The notes under the pieces were generated by a model that was given only the letters and a program-made list of their open reading frames with translations, ran no database searches and was not told where the DNA came from. This document shows, piece after piece, positions 1 through 7,928 of a DNA stretch of 64,000 nt. This stretch comes from Sphingobacterium multivorum (GTDB lineage: Bacteria; Bacteroidota; Bacteroidia; Sphingobacteriales; Sphingobacteriaceae), in contig NZ_CP154261.1 in assembly GCF_039511225.1 (NCBI RefSeq), positions 2,790,001 through 2,854,000 of the forward strand. The letters are read 5' to 3'. The stretch's first letter is position 1. Every line of letters starts with the position of its first letter. The position numbers and the translations under genes are program-made.

Positions 1-1099
1 CCAGGAAGCCGTTGTCGGCGTTGAAATTTTCGAGGAAGCTATGAAATCCTGTTAAATAAGTATTTGTTTTGGGACGTTTCCAACTTGCAATGAGTATCCA
101 AGTATTGGTCGAAGGATCATTAAACCATGCCGTAAAATCAGTACTTCCATTATTATCAGGTTCTCCCTTCAATAAAAATTTATAGGTAGTAGCGGCAGTC
201 CAATTAAACTTGAGGTAGCTTTGTCCGCCAGAACCTTCGCCACCGAACTCTCCTGTCGTGGTATTTGCACCTTTTCTATTTAATGTAATGCGGTCCTCTG
301 CAGGTATTTGTGATGGGTTATCGGTGCTATATGGACTCCAAACAGAAAATAATATTCTGCGCTCTGTCGCTGAATTGACCTGCATTCCGAAATATCCTTG
401 GCCGAAGCCATTTGCCATAAAGTAAGATCCTATTTTATCTTCTCCAGCGGGGACTTTCACCTCGCTATAATAATAGGAAACTTGCTGATTTGTTGGAATG
501 GTATAACTCAAATGGCAGGATGGACCCCGTCGCGACCAATAGTAGGTATTATCTACATTATTGTCACTATAAATTACTGTGCCATTCGTTGCCGAACTAT
601 CTAAAATCAAGTGGGATACATCCGCAAAGTAACCACCTGACTTGGATACACCTTGAAGATCCATTTTTATATAACCCGCCGCATTTAGCGAATAGGTACC
701 AACAGTGTAATCCTTAAGGGTTCCACCCTTAAGTTTGATTTGTTTGCTTACACCGTTGATCGTTAACTTCACCGTACTGCTATCGCCTGAAGGTAACACT
801 TTAGCCCTTATTTTAACACGTAAAGCGCCTGCTTGGGGGACCTTGGCATAGGTACTGATCACACTATTGGCATTGGTCCAGTTTGCCAGGCCATTGCTAT
901 TGATGACTTCAACTGCACCGGAAGGTGCTGAAGTAACAAAGGCATTACCACCTAAGGGAACTTCGTATCCGCTTGCTCCAGGGGATGCAGCACGGAGCGA
1001 TAATTTCTCTTCTAAATTAGTTTGCACCTCGCTTTTTTTGCAAGACAGAAAGCTTGCCAATACTGCACAAAGCAGTAGTGTAAATTTGGGATATCTCAT
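1..1099 (-). CDS. DUF3472-like secreted lipoprotein (3' end beyond window)
   Basis: An open frame runs from an ATG at 1099 to the left edge with no stop, giving 366 visible residues; the C-terminus lies outside. The N-terminus (MRYPKFTLLLCAVLASFLSC) is a lipoprotein signal with the lipobox cysteine at residue 20, so a lipidated envelope protein is expected. After a short linker comes a beta-rich segment (about 45-165) resembling DUF5077, then a region with YYWSRRGPSCHLSY and SYYYSEVKVP of the type found in DUF3472. These domains are common in Bacteroidota surface or secreted proteins and probably bind or act on glycans, but no enzymatic activity is established from the sequence. The family call rests on remembered motif patterns; the reading frame and lipobox are directly visible. 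Confidence 0.8.
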   Translation of the reverse strand, partial: MRYPKFTLLLCAVLASFLSCKKSEVQTNLEEKLSLRAASPGASGYEVPLGGNAFVTSAPSGAVEVINSNGLANWTNANSVISTYAKVPQAGALRVKIRAKVLPSGDSSTVKLTINGVSKQIKLKGGTLKDYTVGTYSLNAAGYIKMDLQGVSKSGGYFADVSHLILDSSATNGTVIYSDNNVDNTYYWSRRGPSCHLSYTIPTNQQVSYYYSEVKVPAGEDKIGSYFMANGFGQGYFGMQVNSATERRILFSVWSPYSTDNPSQIPAEDRITLNRKGANTTTGEFGGEGSGGQSYLKFNWTAATTYKFLLKGEPDNNGSTDFTAWFNDPSTNTWILIASWKRPKTNTYLTGFHSFLENFNADNGFL

Positions 1100-1336
1100 A
1101 AGTTAAATTTAATTGTTGACTCTAATTTTATAAATACAATTAAATTAAACGAAAATTATTCAATGCAATCGTTTGTGTGAATTGCTTTTGTAACAAAAGG
1201 GATACGTTAGATAGTCGCCATTGTTTATTTAATGAACTATCATTAGGTAAATGCTGCAATGCGCAATAGCTTAAATAGTCTCCAGTGGTTTGCTGCACAC
1301 AGCCGTTTTATCTGACGATTTGCTAAGCCATCTCGA

Positions 1337-1753
1337 TTATTCGGCCAGTTTATCGGCATGTCGATGCATAAGCTTCCAACTGCCTTGCTCTTTTCTGAAG
1401 ATTTCGGTGATTCTGAGATTGAAAATCACTGCTATATCTCGCCCTTTTACGTTGACTGTCGAACGTTGTATACCCGTCCAGTAAGCTAGCGAATCACATG
1501 CATCTTGATGGATCACTTCAAATTTGTTCTCTGCACCCGGAAGGAAATTGGAAGCTCCTTTTTGATTAAAATCATTGACCTCGGATACCCCAGAGATGTA
1601 TATTCCATTGGGCGGAAAAATTGTTGCCGGCTCATTCGAGACAGAAATGTCTTTAAGAGAGTCAAAATGGCCCTCCACAAAATCTGTTGAGGACTTCAAT
1701 CGGATAGCCATAAATTTTTCGAATTCCAAGAGTGCGTTATTGTCTGTTTTCAT
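1337..1753 (-). CDS. SnoaL/DUF4440-like NTF2-fold protein
   Basis: 138 residues with an ATG at 1753. The pattern (N-terminal helices, then alternating strands ending in DIAVIFNLRITEIFRKEQGSWKLMHRHAD) matches the NTF2-like fold of SnoaL / DUF4440 / ketosteroid-isomerase-like proteins, in which the last strands carry a conserved W-K-hydrophobic-x-H pattern. No signal peptide is visible, so it should be cytosolic. Members range from small-molecule isomerases to proteins with no known activity; substrate cannot be inferred. It precedes the M20 peptidase on the same strand with about 65 nt between them, but co-transcription is unproven because the peptidase lies upstream. Confidence 0.7.
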   Translation of the reverse strand: MKTDNNALLEFEKFMAIRLKSSTDFVEGHFDSLKDISVSNEPATIFPPNGIYISGVSEVNDFNQKGASNFLPGAENKFEVIHQDACDSLAYWTGIQRSTVNVKGRDIAVIFNLRITEIFRKEQGSWKLMHRHADKLAE

Positions 1754-1819
1754 ATCTCTTATCTGTGTTTGTTGAAAAATAAACCAATGTGTGAATGTAA
1801 TTGCGAAGATTGTCCATGG

Positions 1820-3373
1820 TTAAATCTTTTCATCGTCGTAGTGACGCATCATGTAATAAAAATAGTCTATCATCTTCAGGTAGTTTTCAATGCTGATGTA
1901 TTCATTGGTACTATGCATACTCTGCTGTTCGGCGTGATTAATTTTAATGGGCATAAAACGATAGATATGATCACTGAGATGCTGATATTTGATGGCGTCG
2001 GTTCCGCCCACCGTCAGGTAGGGCGTAATAATAAGATCGGGGTATAGTCTGCGGATAGCAATTTCCATCATTTTGTAGGCTTTAGCGTCTGTTGTTGAGA
2101 CTTTGGATGCTTCTCGGGCATTGTCGACCTGTTCGATCTCAACATCAAACCCGCTTGTAGCCTGCTCGACATGATCCCGAACTTCCTTTAGGGTGTTTTC
2201 GGGTAGCAGTCTAAAATTGACAACAAATTCAACTTCAGGTGAAAGGACATTGGGGGCATCGCTGCCTTTCATCATTGTCAGTGCCGTAGTTGTTCGCACG
2301 AGAGCATTAGTCGAATGGTTTTTCGTTAGTTGAGCCAGAAATAAAGGTTCAAGAAGCCAGCGGTTAGCGATCGCAAATCGGGAGGCAAAAGGCATGCTGT
2401 CACCAACCTGTTGAAAGAAGTTTTGGATAATGGGGTTGATCTGTGCTTTCATCTGGTGATTTTCTAAGCGCTGCATGATGACTGCCGCTTGACCAATTGC
2501 ACTCGTTGTTGGGGGCATCGAGGAGTGCCCACCAAGACCTTTAACCTTTATTTTCAGGGATAAAAATCCCTTCTCCGCGCAACCGATCAACGCTACATCC
2601 GAGCTGATTCCCTCGACCGAGCCCTTTTCCAGAATGAGTCCACCCTCGTCATAAACGGCTTCGAATTTAAGGCCCTTTTCTTTGAAGTAGTCTGCTATTT
2701 TGGCTGCGCCACGTACGCCCCCAACTTCTTCATCAAAACCAAAAGCGAGGTAGATATCCCGCTTGGGCTGTACCTGTTCTCGAACCAGCTGTTCTGTCGC
2801 TTCAAGTAAGGAGAAAAGCATGCCTTTCATGTCTAAGCTTCCACGTCCATAAATGCGGCCGTTGGCTACTGCCCCCGAAAAAGGTGCATAGTCCCACTCT
2901 TCGGCGATTTCGCTTACAGGTGGTATCGCCTGGTCGCTAGGCTGAAATAGTGATGAATCGTTGTTTTTTATAGCAGCTGAACCAGGAGGGACGACATCCG
3001 TATGGGAAAGAAAGAGTAGCGGAAGCAAGCTCTTGTCGCTTCCCTTGAGTCGAAAGACCAGCGCATGACCATTGATTGTATAGGTTTCCAGCGAGCGATA
3101 GATCAGTGGAAAGTTGTACCTGATATAATTATTAAGTTCTTCAAAAGGAGCATGATTAAATAATATCGAGTCGCCGATAGAGATGGTGGCTATTTTGATA
3201 CCGCCGGCAAATCGGGCAACAATGCTGTCATTGACCGCTGGCGGCATTGGCACCACCTCCGATTTTTTGACTCGCGTAAACGGATAAGTCAGCGTTCTAA
3301 TGAAAAGCCCAATGATAAATAGAATAAGTAAGACAAAAAAGATTAAGAGAATTTTCTTCATAACAGACTTCAT
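1820..3373 (-). CDS. M20 family metallopeptidase, carboxypeptidase S / PM20D1-like
   Basis: The frame opens with a GTG at 3388, but ATG codons at 3373 and 3361 sit directly before the hydrophobic segment; 3373 is chosen (517 aa). Residues 7-25 form one membrane anchor, so the catalytic domain is probably periplasmic. The di-zinc M20 signature is complete: SHTDVVPPG (His124, Asp126), RGSLDMKG (Asp181), FGFDEEVGG (Glu215/Glu216), YDEGG, and a late His in INHAEQQSMHSTNE. The dimerisation insert lies in the middle (around 270-390). The long N-terminal anchored form resembles yeast carboxypeptidase S and mammalian PM20D1, which hydrolyse or condense N-acyl amino acids and small peptides; the physiological substrate here is unknown. 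Confidence 0.9.
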   Translation of the reverse strand: MKSVMKKILLIFFVLLILFIIGLFIRTLTYPFTRVKKSEVVPMPPAVNDSIVARFAGGIKIATISIGDSILFNHAPFEELNNYIRYNFPLIYRSLETYTINGHALVFRLKGSDKSLLPLLFLSHTDVVPPGSAAIKNNDSSLFQPSDQAIPPVSEIAEEWDYAPFSGAVANGRIYGRGSLDMKGMLFSLLEATEQLVREQVQPKRDIYLAFGFDEEVGGVRGAAKIADYFKEKGLKFEAVYDEGGLILEKGSVEGISSDVALIGCAEKGFLSLKIKVKGLGGHSSMPPTTSAIGQAAVIMQRLENHQMKAQINPIIQNFFQQVGDSMPFASRFAIANRWLLEPLFLAQLTKNHSTNALVRTTTALTMMKGSDAPNVLSPEVEFVVNFRLLPENTLKEVRDHVEQATSGFDVEIEQVDNAREASKVSTTDAKAYKMMEIAIRRLYPDLIITPYLTVGGTDAIKYQHLSDHIYRFMPIKINHAEQQSMHSTNEYISIENYLKMIDYFYYMMRHYDDEKI

Positions 3374-3479
3374 ATTAATATAAACCACCTACCACATATA
3401 CCTTGGAAAAAGTCATCCAGCGCATATTCTATTGTTTCTAGTAGAACACGAAAGCCCTTCGTTTGTTTCTTATGTCCCA

Positions 3480-4580
3480 TTAAATGTGCAATAGCTCAAA
3501 TTCCTGTTGGACCATTTCTCGCCCATTGACAATAATGGAGATTTTATGCTTCCCTGCATAGAATTTCCGGGTGGTAATCAATTTAAAAGATTGCTTTCGC
3601 TCGATACGGTTTATCTCAGCTCCCTGATAAATTCGTTCACTAATTTTAAAAACCTTTCGAGATAGCTGGCCATTTGATTTTTGATAATATAACCCATACT
3701 CCAGACGTAGTGATTTAGCGGTGCTGCTTCCATTCTCAATTTCAAAGGAAAAAATAAGATGTTCACCTATTTTAACAGCCGGTGTATGAATACTGAGATT
3801 GGTAACATCGAAATCGCTACTATCCAGTCCATAAAAGCTTAGAATTGCTGGATGACCTTGTTTGAGTAAGGTACGGCAGCCATGTTTGATGATAGCATCT
3901 GTATTTTTACTGATACCTTTCCATTGCTGGGCAATATCCAAGACAAGATGGGGATGATCCTTAGCGATATCGTTGAGATTGTTGGCTACACTTCTTCTGA
4001 CGCTCTCGGATGAATCATTATGGAGGTTTTGTAGGATGGACAGGATAGGAGTAGGATCATTTTTCAACGATGGAATTGCCATCGCCCACGGGAGTCGGGG
4101 TCGAGATCCTTCGCTTGCAAGGCGTCGTACCTGAGCATGTGGACTTTTGGACCATCTTTCCATTTCCGCAATCATTCGAGATCCATAGTTGATAATAAAT
4201 GGACGAACGGCAAATTCGCAACTGATAAATCTCGTGACGATTTCAAATGACTGTACAGCTGTTTCAAAATCTTCGATGCCGTAAGTTTCGATATAGTCTG
4301 GAAAAATAACATATTCAAGTCCTCCCGGATGCTTCGTTTTTAGAAGATGTTCCACAACTTGTCTTAGTAAGGCCGCTGCTTCAGGAAAGGAGGTCGGCAT
4401 AAATTCGTGTAAGACCGCTGTGCTATGTTTTGTTCGCTGTTTCCACTCCATTTCATGAAAACTGCCTGCAAAAACACGTTTGATAAACTGTTCTCTGTTA
4501 AAATTGTTATCAACGCGGTGGAACTGATCAGCAATAAACTGATAGAATTCCCGTGTATATATATCTTTAATGAGGGCCAT
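3480..4580 (-). CDS. alkC: AlkC-type DNA glycosylase (HEAT-repeat DNA alkylation repair)
   Basis: 366 residues. The first 250 or so are all-helical HEAT-like repeats; the diagnostic ASEGSRPRLPWA stretch (155-166) is the hallmark I associate with AlkC (COG4335), which excises N3-methyladenine and related cationic alkylated bases without flipping them. From about residue 260 the sequence becomes beta-rich, with alternating strands and few helices, matching the C-terminal Ig-like domain reported for the longer AlkC subfamily, which wraps the DNA. Soluble, no signal. It stands alone between the peptidase and a VOC-domain protein, both on the same strand. The alternative, AlkD, lacks the C-terminal beta domain and is shorter. 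Confidence 0.88.
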   Translation of the reverse strand: MALIKDIYTREFYQFIADQFHRVDNNFNREQFIKRVFAGSFHEMEWKQRTKHSTAVLHEFMPTSFPEAAALLRQVVEHLLKTKHPGGLEYVIFPDYIETYGIEDFETAVQSFEIVTRFISCEFAVRPFIINYGSRMIAEMERWSKSPHAQVRRLASEGSRPRLPWAMAIPSLKNDPTPILSILQNLHNDSSESVRRSVANNLNDIAKDHPHLVLDIAQQWKGISKNTDAIIKHGCRTLLKQGHPAILSFYGLDSSDFDVTNLSIHTPAVKIGEHLIFSFEIENGSSTAKSLRLEYGLYYQKSNGQLSRKVFKISERIYQGAEINRIERKQSFKLITTRKFYAGKHKISIIVNGREMVQQEFELLHI

Positions 4581-4615
4581 GAGCTGAATAGCTGTTAAAT
4601 GTCAATTAATGAAGA

Positions 4616-4645
4616 CAAGATACTATTTTCGATGTTAGTATCTTG
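4616..4645 (-). terminator. Hairpin after VOC gene
   Basis: Perfect 10-bp inverted repeat (caagatacta / tagtatcttg) with a 10-nt loop, 14 nt past the stop of the minus-strand VOC gene. The tail on the minus strand is only moderately T-rich (TCTTCATTAATT), so termination efficiency is uncertain. Confidence 0.5.
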
Positions 4646-4658
4646 TGCGATGAGCAGA

Positions 4659-5069
4659 CTAGTTAGTAGCGTCTAAACCAAATTTCTTGATGGCCTCGGG
4701 GCTCAGTGGCGTGAAAAAGTTAAGCAGGTTACCATCAGGATCACAAAAAAGCAATGAGCGATTGCCCCAAGGCATTGTTGTCGGCTCCTGAACGATTTTT
4801 GAATCACTATTTTTGATCCGAATATATTCATGATCTACATTTTCCACTAAAAATTCAATAATAATAGGGGCCGTGTTACCAAAGATAGCGGGGCTGTCGC
4901 TAAACATTTGCATCGTACGGGTACTTCCAATAGCTATGGTAATGGAACTGGTGGAAAGTTCGGCGAAGTCTGGTGTAAACCATTGTGCGGTGAGCCCCAG
5001 GATTTCTTCATAGAATGTGACGGATTGCTGGATGTTATTTGCAATCAGTCGAATGGATGTTAATTTCAT
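4659..5069 (-). CDS. VOC (glyoxalase/bleomycin-resistance fold) protein
   Basis: 136 residues with the paired beta-alpha-beta-beta-beta modules of the vicinal oxygen chelate superfamily: module one starts MKLTSIRLIANNIQQSVTFY, module two ends in RSLLFCDPDGNLLNFFTPL, where the Asp-Pro-Asp-Gly-Asn turn and following hydrophobic strand are typical. It is cytosolic and probably dimeric. Family members bind antibiotics, isomerise glyoxal adducts or cleave aromatic rings; the metal ligands cannot be assigned with confidence and the function is not predictable. It lies downstream of clpP on the same strand, but a strong hairpin separates the two. Confidence 0.85.
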   Translation of the reverse strand: MKLTSIRLIANNIQQSVTFYEEILGLTAQWFTPDFAELSTSSITIAIGSTRTMQMFSDSPAIFGNTAPIIIEFLVENVDHEYIRIKNSDSKIVQEPTTMPWGNRSLLFCDPDGNLLNFFTPLSPEAIKKFGLDATN

Positions 5070-5098
5070 TATGAGCTAAATTTATTGATGACAAAATT

Positions 5099-5136
5099 AA
5101 CCGGGCTATTGACAATAGTCTGTCAATAGCCCGGTT
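5099..5136 (-). terminator. Strong hairpin after clpP
   Basis: Perfect 16-bp inverted repeat (aaccgggctattgaca with its complement) around a 6-nt loop, 28 nt past the clpP stop on the minus strand and followed there by TTAATTTTG. It should separate the sigma-clpP operon from the VOC gene. Confidence 0.75.
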
Positions 5137-5164
5137 GAAAATGCAAAAAAATTACTGATCATCG

Positions 5165-5848
5165 CTAGGTCAGTACGTCGTCAATAATTCCAAATTCTTT
5201 TGCTTCTGCAGCAACCATCCAGTGATCCCGGTCGCTAACATCATGTACACGTTGATAGCTTTGTCCACTATGTTTGGCAATAATATCGTACAGCTCCTTC
5301 TTTATTTTCAACACTTGATTGGCTGTAATTTCAATGTCCGATGCCTGCCCTTGAACACCGCCCAGCGGTTGATGCAACATCACCCGTGCGTGCTGCAGGG
5401 CGCTACGCTTGCCGGCGGCGCCGCCACAGAGTAATATCGCGCCAAAAGAGAGTGCCATACCGGTGCAGATTGTTGCAACATCAGGACTGATCAATTGCAT
5501 CGTATCATAAATACCTAATCCGGCATAAACTTCGCCGCCTGGAGAGTTGATATACAGTTGTATATCTTTTTTGGGATCAACAGATTGAAGAAATAACAGC
5601 TGGGCTTGTACGATATTGGCGATGTTGGATTCCACGGCAGCACCCATAAAGATAATACGGTCAATCATCAATCTGGAAAATACGTCCATCTGTGATACGC
5701 GCAGTTCGCGTTCTTCGGTGATATATGGAGTCATGGCCAGCGGCATGCGTGACTGCTCGATACCGGAAATATAATGATCCACCAGATCTTTTTGGACATA
5801 ACAGTGCCCTACCGCAAATTTGCGGAACTCATTTTTGTCAATCGTCAT
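5165..5848 (-). CDS. clpP: ClpP-family serine protease subunit, probable second paralogue
   Basis: 227 residues, a proteolytic subunit of the Clp tetradecamer. The catalytic triad is intact: Ser134 in GMALSFGAILL, His159 in MLHQPLGG and Asp208 in SDRDHWM. The substrate-binding YINSPGG (99-105) is conserved. The nucleophile motif reads GMALSFGA rather than the usual GMAASMGA, suggesting a divergent copy. No clpX or tig is adjacent, whereas the housekeeping clpP normally neighbours them. It lies 12 nt downstream of a 90-aa gene that overlaps a sigma-factor gene, so the three are probably one operon. The N-terminal 30 residues are longer than the mature E. coli enzyme and may be a propeptide. 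That a second clpP exists elsewhere in the genome is inferred. Confidence 0.92.
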   Translation of the reverse strand: MTIDKNEFRKFAVGHCYVQKDLVDHYISGIEQSRMPLAMTPYITEERELRVSQMDVFSRLMIDRIIFMGAAVESNIANIVQAQLLFLQSVDPKKDIQLYINSPGGEVYAGLGIYDTMQLISPDVATICTGMALSFGAILLCGGAAGKRSALQHARVMLHQPLGGVQGQASDIEITANQVLKIKKELYDIIAKHSGQSYQRVHDVSDRDHWMVAAEAKEFGIIDDVLT

Positions 5849-5860
5849 GATGTTAAGAAT

Positions 5861-6133
5861 TTAGGATTTGCGAAATAACTTTAATATTTTTTTTCGAAAA
5901 GAGACATGTTCAGGATGTGTAAATAATGCCTGCGTTATCGCTTCAATTTCCATTTTCAATTGTTTGCGCCCAAATTGCTGAATAGCTTCATAAGCTTTTT
6001 GTTGCGCAATAACCTTGTCTGCCAATTCTTCGTCCAATACCAATCGCGCTTCAAAAAGCAACGCATCTTCTGGTTCAGCCATTCCAAAGATATATGCTTC
6101 TATCTGCTGGGTTTCATTCCATGAAGTCATCAT
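5861..6133 (-). CDS. Small soluble protein, anti-sigma-like N-terminal region
   Basis: 90 residues, starting at either of two adjacent ATGs (6133 or 6130) and overlapping the sigma-factor gene by 20 nt, which implies translational coupling. The first 45 residues (IEAYIFGMAEPEDALLFEAR and onward) resemble the helical sigma-binding region of Bacteroidota anti-sigma factors, where an E-x-Y-hydrophobic-x-G turn is followed by an acidic helix. Unlike FecR- or RskA-type anti-sigmas it has no transmembrane helix and no zinc-binding Cys/His motif; the C-terminus is basic (RKKILKLFRKS). A cytosolic modulator of the neighbouring sigma factor is the simplest inference, but it could be an unrelated adaptor for ClpP. 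Confidence 0.75.
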   Translation of the reverse strand: MMTSWNETQQIEAYIFGMAEPEDALLFEARLVLDEELADKVIAQQKAYEAIQQFGRKQLKMEIEAITQALFTHPEHVSFRKKILKLFRKS

Positions 6134-6668
6134 AAACCAGTGATTTTTCTTTAACGGATTCTCTAACTTTCTCCAGGCATTTGAATTTCTGTACAGTGGC
6201 GCTCCTTACGCCCGAATAGCCATATTCATCTGCAATTTCTTGCAGGGACATTTGATCATAATAGAAGCTTTTCAAAAGTTCTAAACATTTGCGCCCGGCA
6301 ATCTCCAAAAAGCGAAACAGCCTTGCGCTAGAAGGAGACTCTTCGGTTGTCAAAGCAATATCCACCTGCTCTAGGGGGAGGTTTGGGCTGGATTGACCAT
6401 ACCGTTTAAGCCATAGGTTTTTGGCTGTTCCGACCAAATAACCAATAGCGTTGTTTAGTGGTGTTTCTGTTAAATGTATCTTTTCATAATACACCAGTAA
6501 AGCGTCCTGAAATACATCTTTGGCTTCATCTAAATTACCGCCCATGCGACTGACATACTTAGCCACGATAGGAAATGTACTTTTATACAAGTTCATAAAG
6601 AGCACCTTCCGGTCTATTGTTCGATTTGAATTGATCAATTGTTGCATAGCAATATCATTTATAGACAT
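6114..6668 (-). CDS. ECF-type RNA polymerase sigma factor
   Basis: 184 residues. Region 2 (about 27-90) contains the core-binding helix DEAKDVFQDALLVYYEK and a DNA-melting segment with WLKRY; region 4 (about 127-170) has the helix-turn-helix SLQEIADEYGYSGVRSATVQ, which would read the -35 element. Spacing and length are those of extracytoplasmic-function sigma factors. There is no SusC/SusD or FecR partner, so it is not the usual nutrient-uptake type of this phylum. The 3' end overlaps the 90-aa gene and clpP follows, so the natural reading is a stress sigma factor co-expressed with a modulator and a protease. Target promoters are unknown. Confidence 0.9.
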   Translation of the reverse strand: MSINDIAMQQLINSNRTIDRKVLFMNLYKSTFPIVAKYVSRMGGNLDEAKDVFQDALLVYYEKIHLTETPLNNAIGYLVGTAKNLWLKRYGQSSPNLPLEQVDIALTTEESPSSARLFRFLEIAGRKCLELLKSFYYDQMSLQEIADEYGYSGVRSATVQKFKCLEKVRESVKEKSLVYDDFME

Positions 6669-6721
6669 GTACCAATTTAGCGAAAAGTATCACCTTTTAT
6701 TTGAAAAATTAGTTAAACAAA

Positions 6722-6747
6722 AATGCTTCCCCAAAAAAGGAAGCATT
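6722..6747 (-). terminator. Terminator of MarR-GNAT gene
   Basis: 9-bp stem (aatgcttcc / ggaagcatt) with an 8-nt loop, followed on the minus strand by TTTTTG. It lies 40 nt past the stop of the MarR-GNAT gene and upstream of the sigma-factor gene, insulating the two. Confidence 0.75.
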
Positions 6748-6786
6748 CATTCGTTTATCTGAGTTGACTCATTCCAGTGTATGTTT

Positions 6787-7755
6787 CTACTGCGCAAGGC
6801 TATTTTTTAAATCCAGTTCCATCTGGATATTACATCGTTGATAAGTACTTGGAAAGCCATTAATCTTTTGAAAACCCAACTTGTGATAGAGATTGATCGC
6901 AGGTTTTAAAATGGTGTTACTTTCGAGAAACAGTTTTGAAGCCCCTAGCGTCTTTGCTTCTTCAATAATTGCTTTTCCCAAAAGATAGCCTATATTTTTG
7001 CCCTGCACGGTTGGGGAAACCACCATTTTTGCCAATTCATAGTCAAAATCGGGATGATTCATTTTGATAAGTGAACATACACCTACGGGCTTGTCATTAT
7101 AAAGAGCAACCATAATTTTGCCGCCTTTTGCCAAAATATACTCCTCAGGGTTGTCAAGTGCTTTATGGTCCGCCTCTTCCAATTCAAAATAGGTGGAAAT
7201 CCATTCCTCATTCAAGGACTTAAATGCCAAGCGGTAGGCTGGATTGTACGGCACAATGTTGATATCCTTACTTTCACGCATCTTCTTTTGCTCTTGCACC
7301 CGTTTCAATAAGGATTTTTGTTCTAGGAGAAATTCCCATTCCGCTAACGCTTCCCATAGATTGTGCGTAGCTTCCAGGATAATCCCATCAATGGCACGAT
7401 CGATATCGATACATTGAATTTTCATTCTTTCCCATAGCATTTTTCCTTTATCACTCAATCCAACCATATTTCTCCGTTTATCCATAGAGCGAAGGTTATC
7501 TTCTAGTAGGCCCGCCTCGATCATTTCTTTAACGATTTTAGTGACCGATGGCTGGGAGTGGCCAATCTCTGTTGCTATATCAGTAATTGTCTTGGTATCA
7601 CCTTCAGATAAAATAAAGAATACGGGAAACCATTTGGGTGCAAATTCAATCTGATAAAGCTCGTGTATCCGGGCGGCTTCTTCTGTGATGTTGGAAGCCA
7701 TGTAGCGCAATCTGCTACCTAAGGCTATTTTTCCTGTTTTTTCAAATAGTTCCAT
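6787..7755 (-). CDS. MarR-type regulator fused to GNAT acetyltransferase
   Basis: 322 residues. Residues 1-150 are a MarR winged helix: DIATEIGHSQPSVTKIVKEM is the recognition helix-turn-helix and DNLRSMDKRRNMVGLSDKG is the wing. Residues from about 165 to 315 are a GNAT fold with the acetyl-CoA loop VVSPTVQGKNIGYLLGKA and a C-terminal ALNLYHKLGF-like strand (here AINLYHKLGFQKI). This two-domain architecture is a recognised family in many bacteria; the small molecule acetylated, and whether it is also the regulatory ligand, is unknown. A perfect palindrome just upstream of the start suggests autoregulation. Cytosolic; single-gene transcription unit with its own terminator. Confidence 0.92.
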   Translation of the reverse strand: MELFEKTGKIALGSRLRYMASNITEEAARIHELYQIEFAPKWFPVFFILSEGDTKTITDIATEIGHSQPSVTKIVKEMIEAGLLEDNLRSMDKRRNMVGLSDKGKMLWERMKIQCIDIDRAIDGIILEATHNLWEALAEWEFLLEQKSLLKRVQEQKKMRESKDINIVPYNPAYRLAFKSLNEEWISTYFELEEADHKALDNPEEYILAKGGKIMVALYNDKPVGVCSLIKMNHPDFDYELAKMVVSPTVQGKNIGYLLGKAIIEEAKTLGASKLFLESNTILKPAINLYHKLGFQKINGFPSTYQRCNIQMELDLKNSLAQ

Positions 7756-7769
7756 CGTATTATAAGTAA

Positions 7770-7789
7770 TTATATAACTAGTTATATAA
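7770..7789. promoter_or_regulatory. Perfect palindrome, probable MarR operator
   Basis: A perfect 20-bp palindrome (each arm TTATATAACT) lies 14 nt upstream of the MarR-GNAT start codon. Length, AT-richness and position fit a binding site for a dimeric MarR protein, most simply autoregulation. No other gene is immediately adjacent on that side except the methyltransferase 140 nt further on, which reads the other way and might share control. Confidence 0.6.
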
Positions 7790-7928
7790 ATGTAGGAAAA
7801 TAATTTGAATGTTTTAAAATTGAATTTTAAAATTCGACTGGAAGAAAAATATATCGTTGCTTTTTTCGTTATATTTCAATAAATTCAACACATAAAAAAC
7901 CAGAACCCCTTAAAATAGACCGAAGGAC

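Noticed and set aside
398..1106. Several plus-strand ORFs of 60-80 codons at the left edge
   Set aside because: They lie opposite the open minus-strand frame of the DUF3472-like lipoprotein, which has a clear signal peptide and domain patterns; the plus ORFs have no recognisable features.
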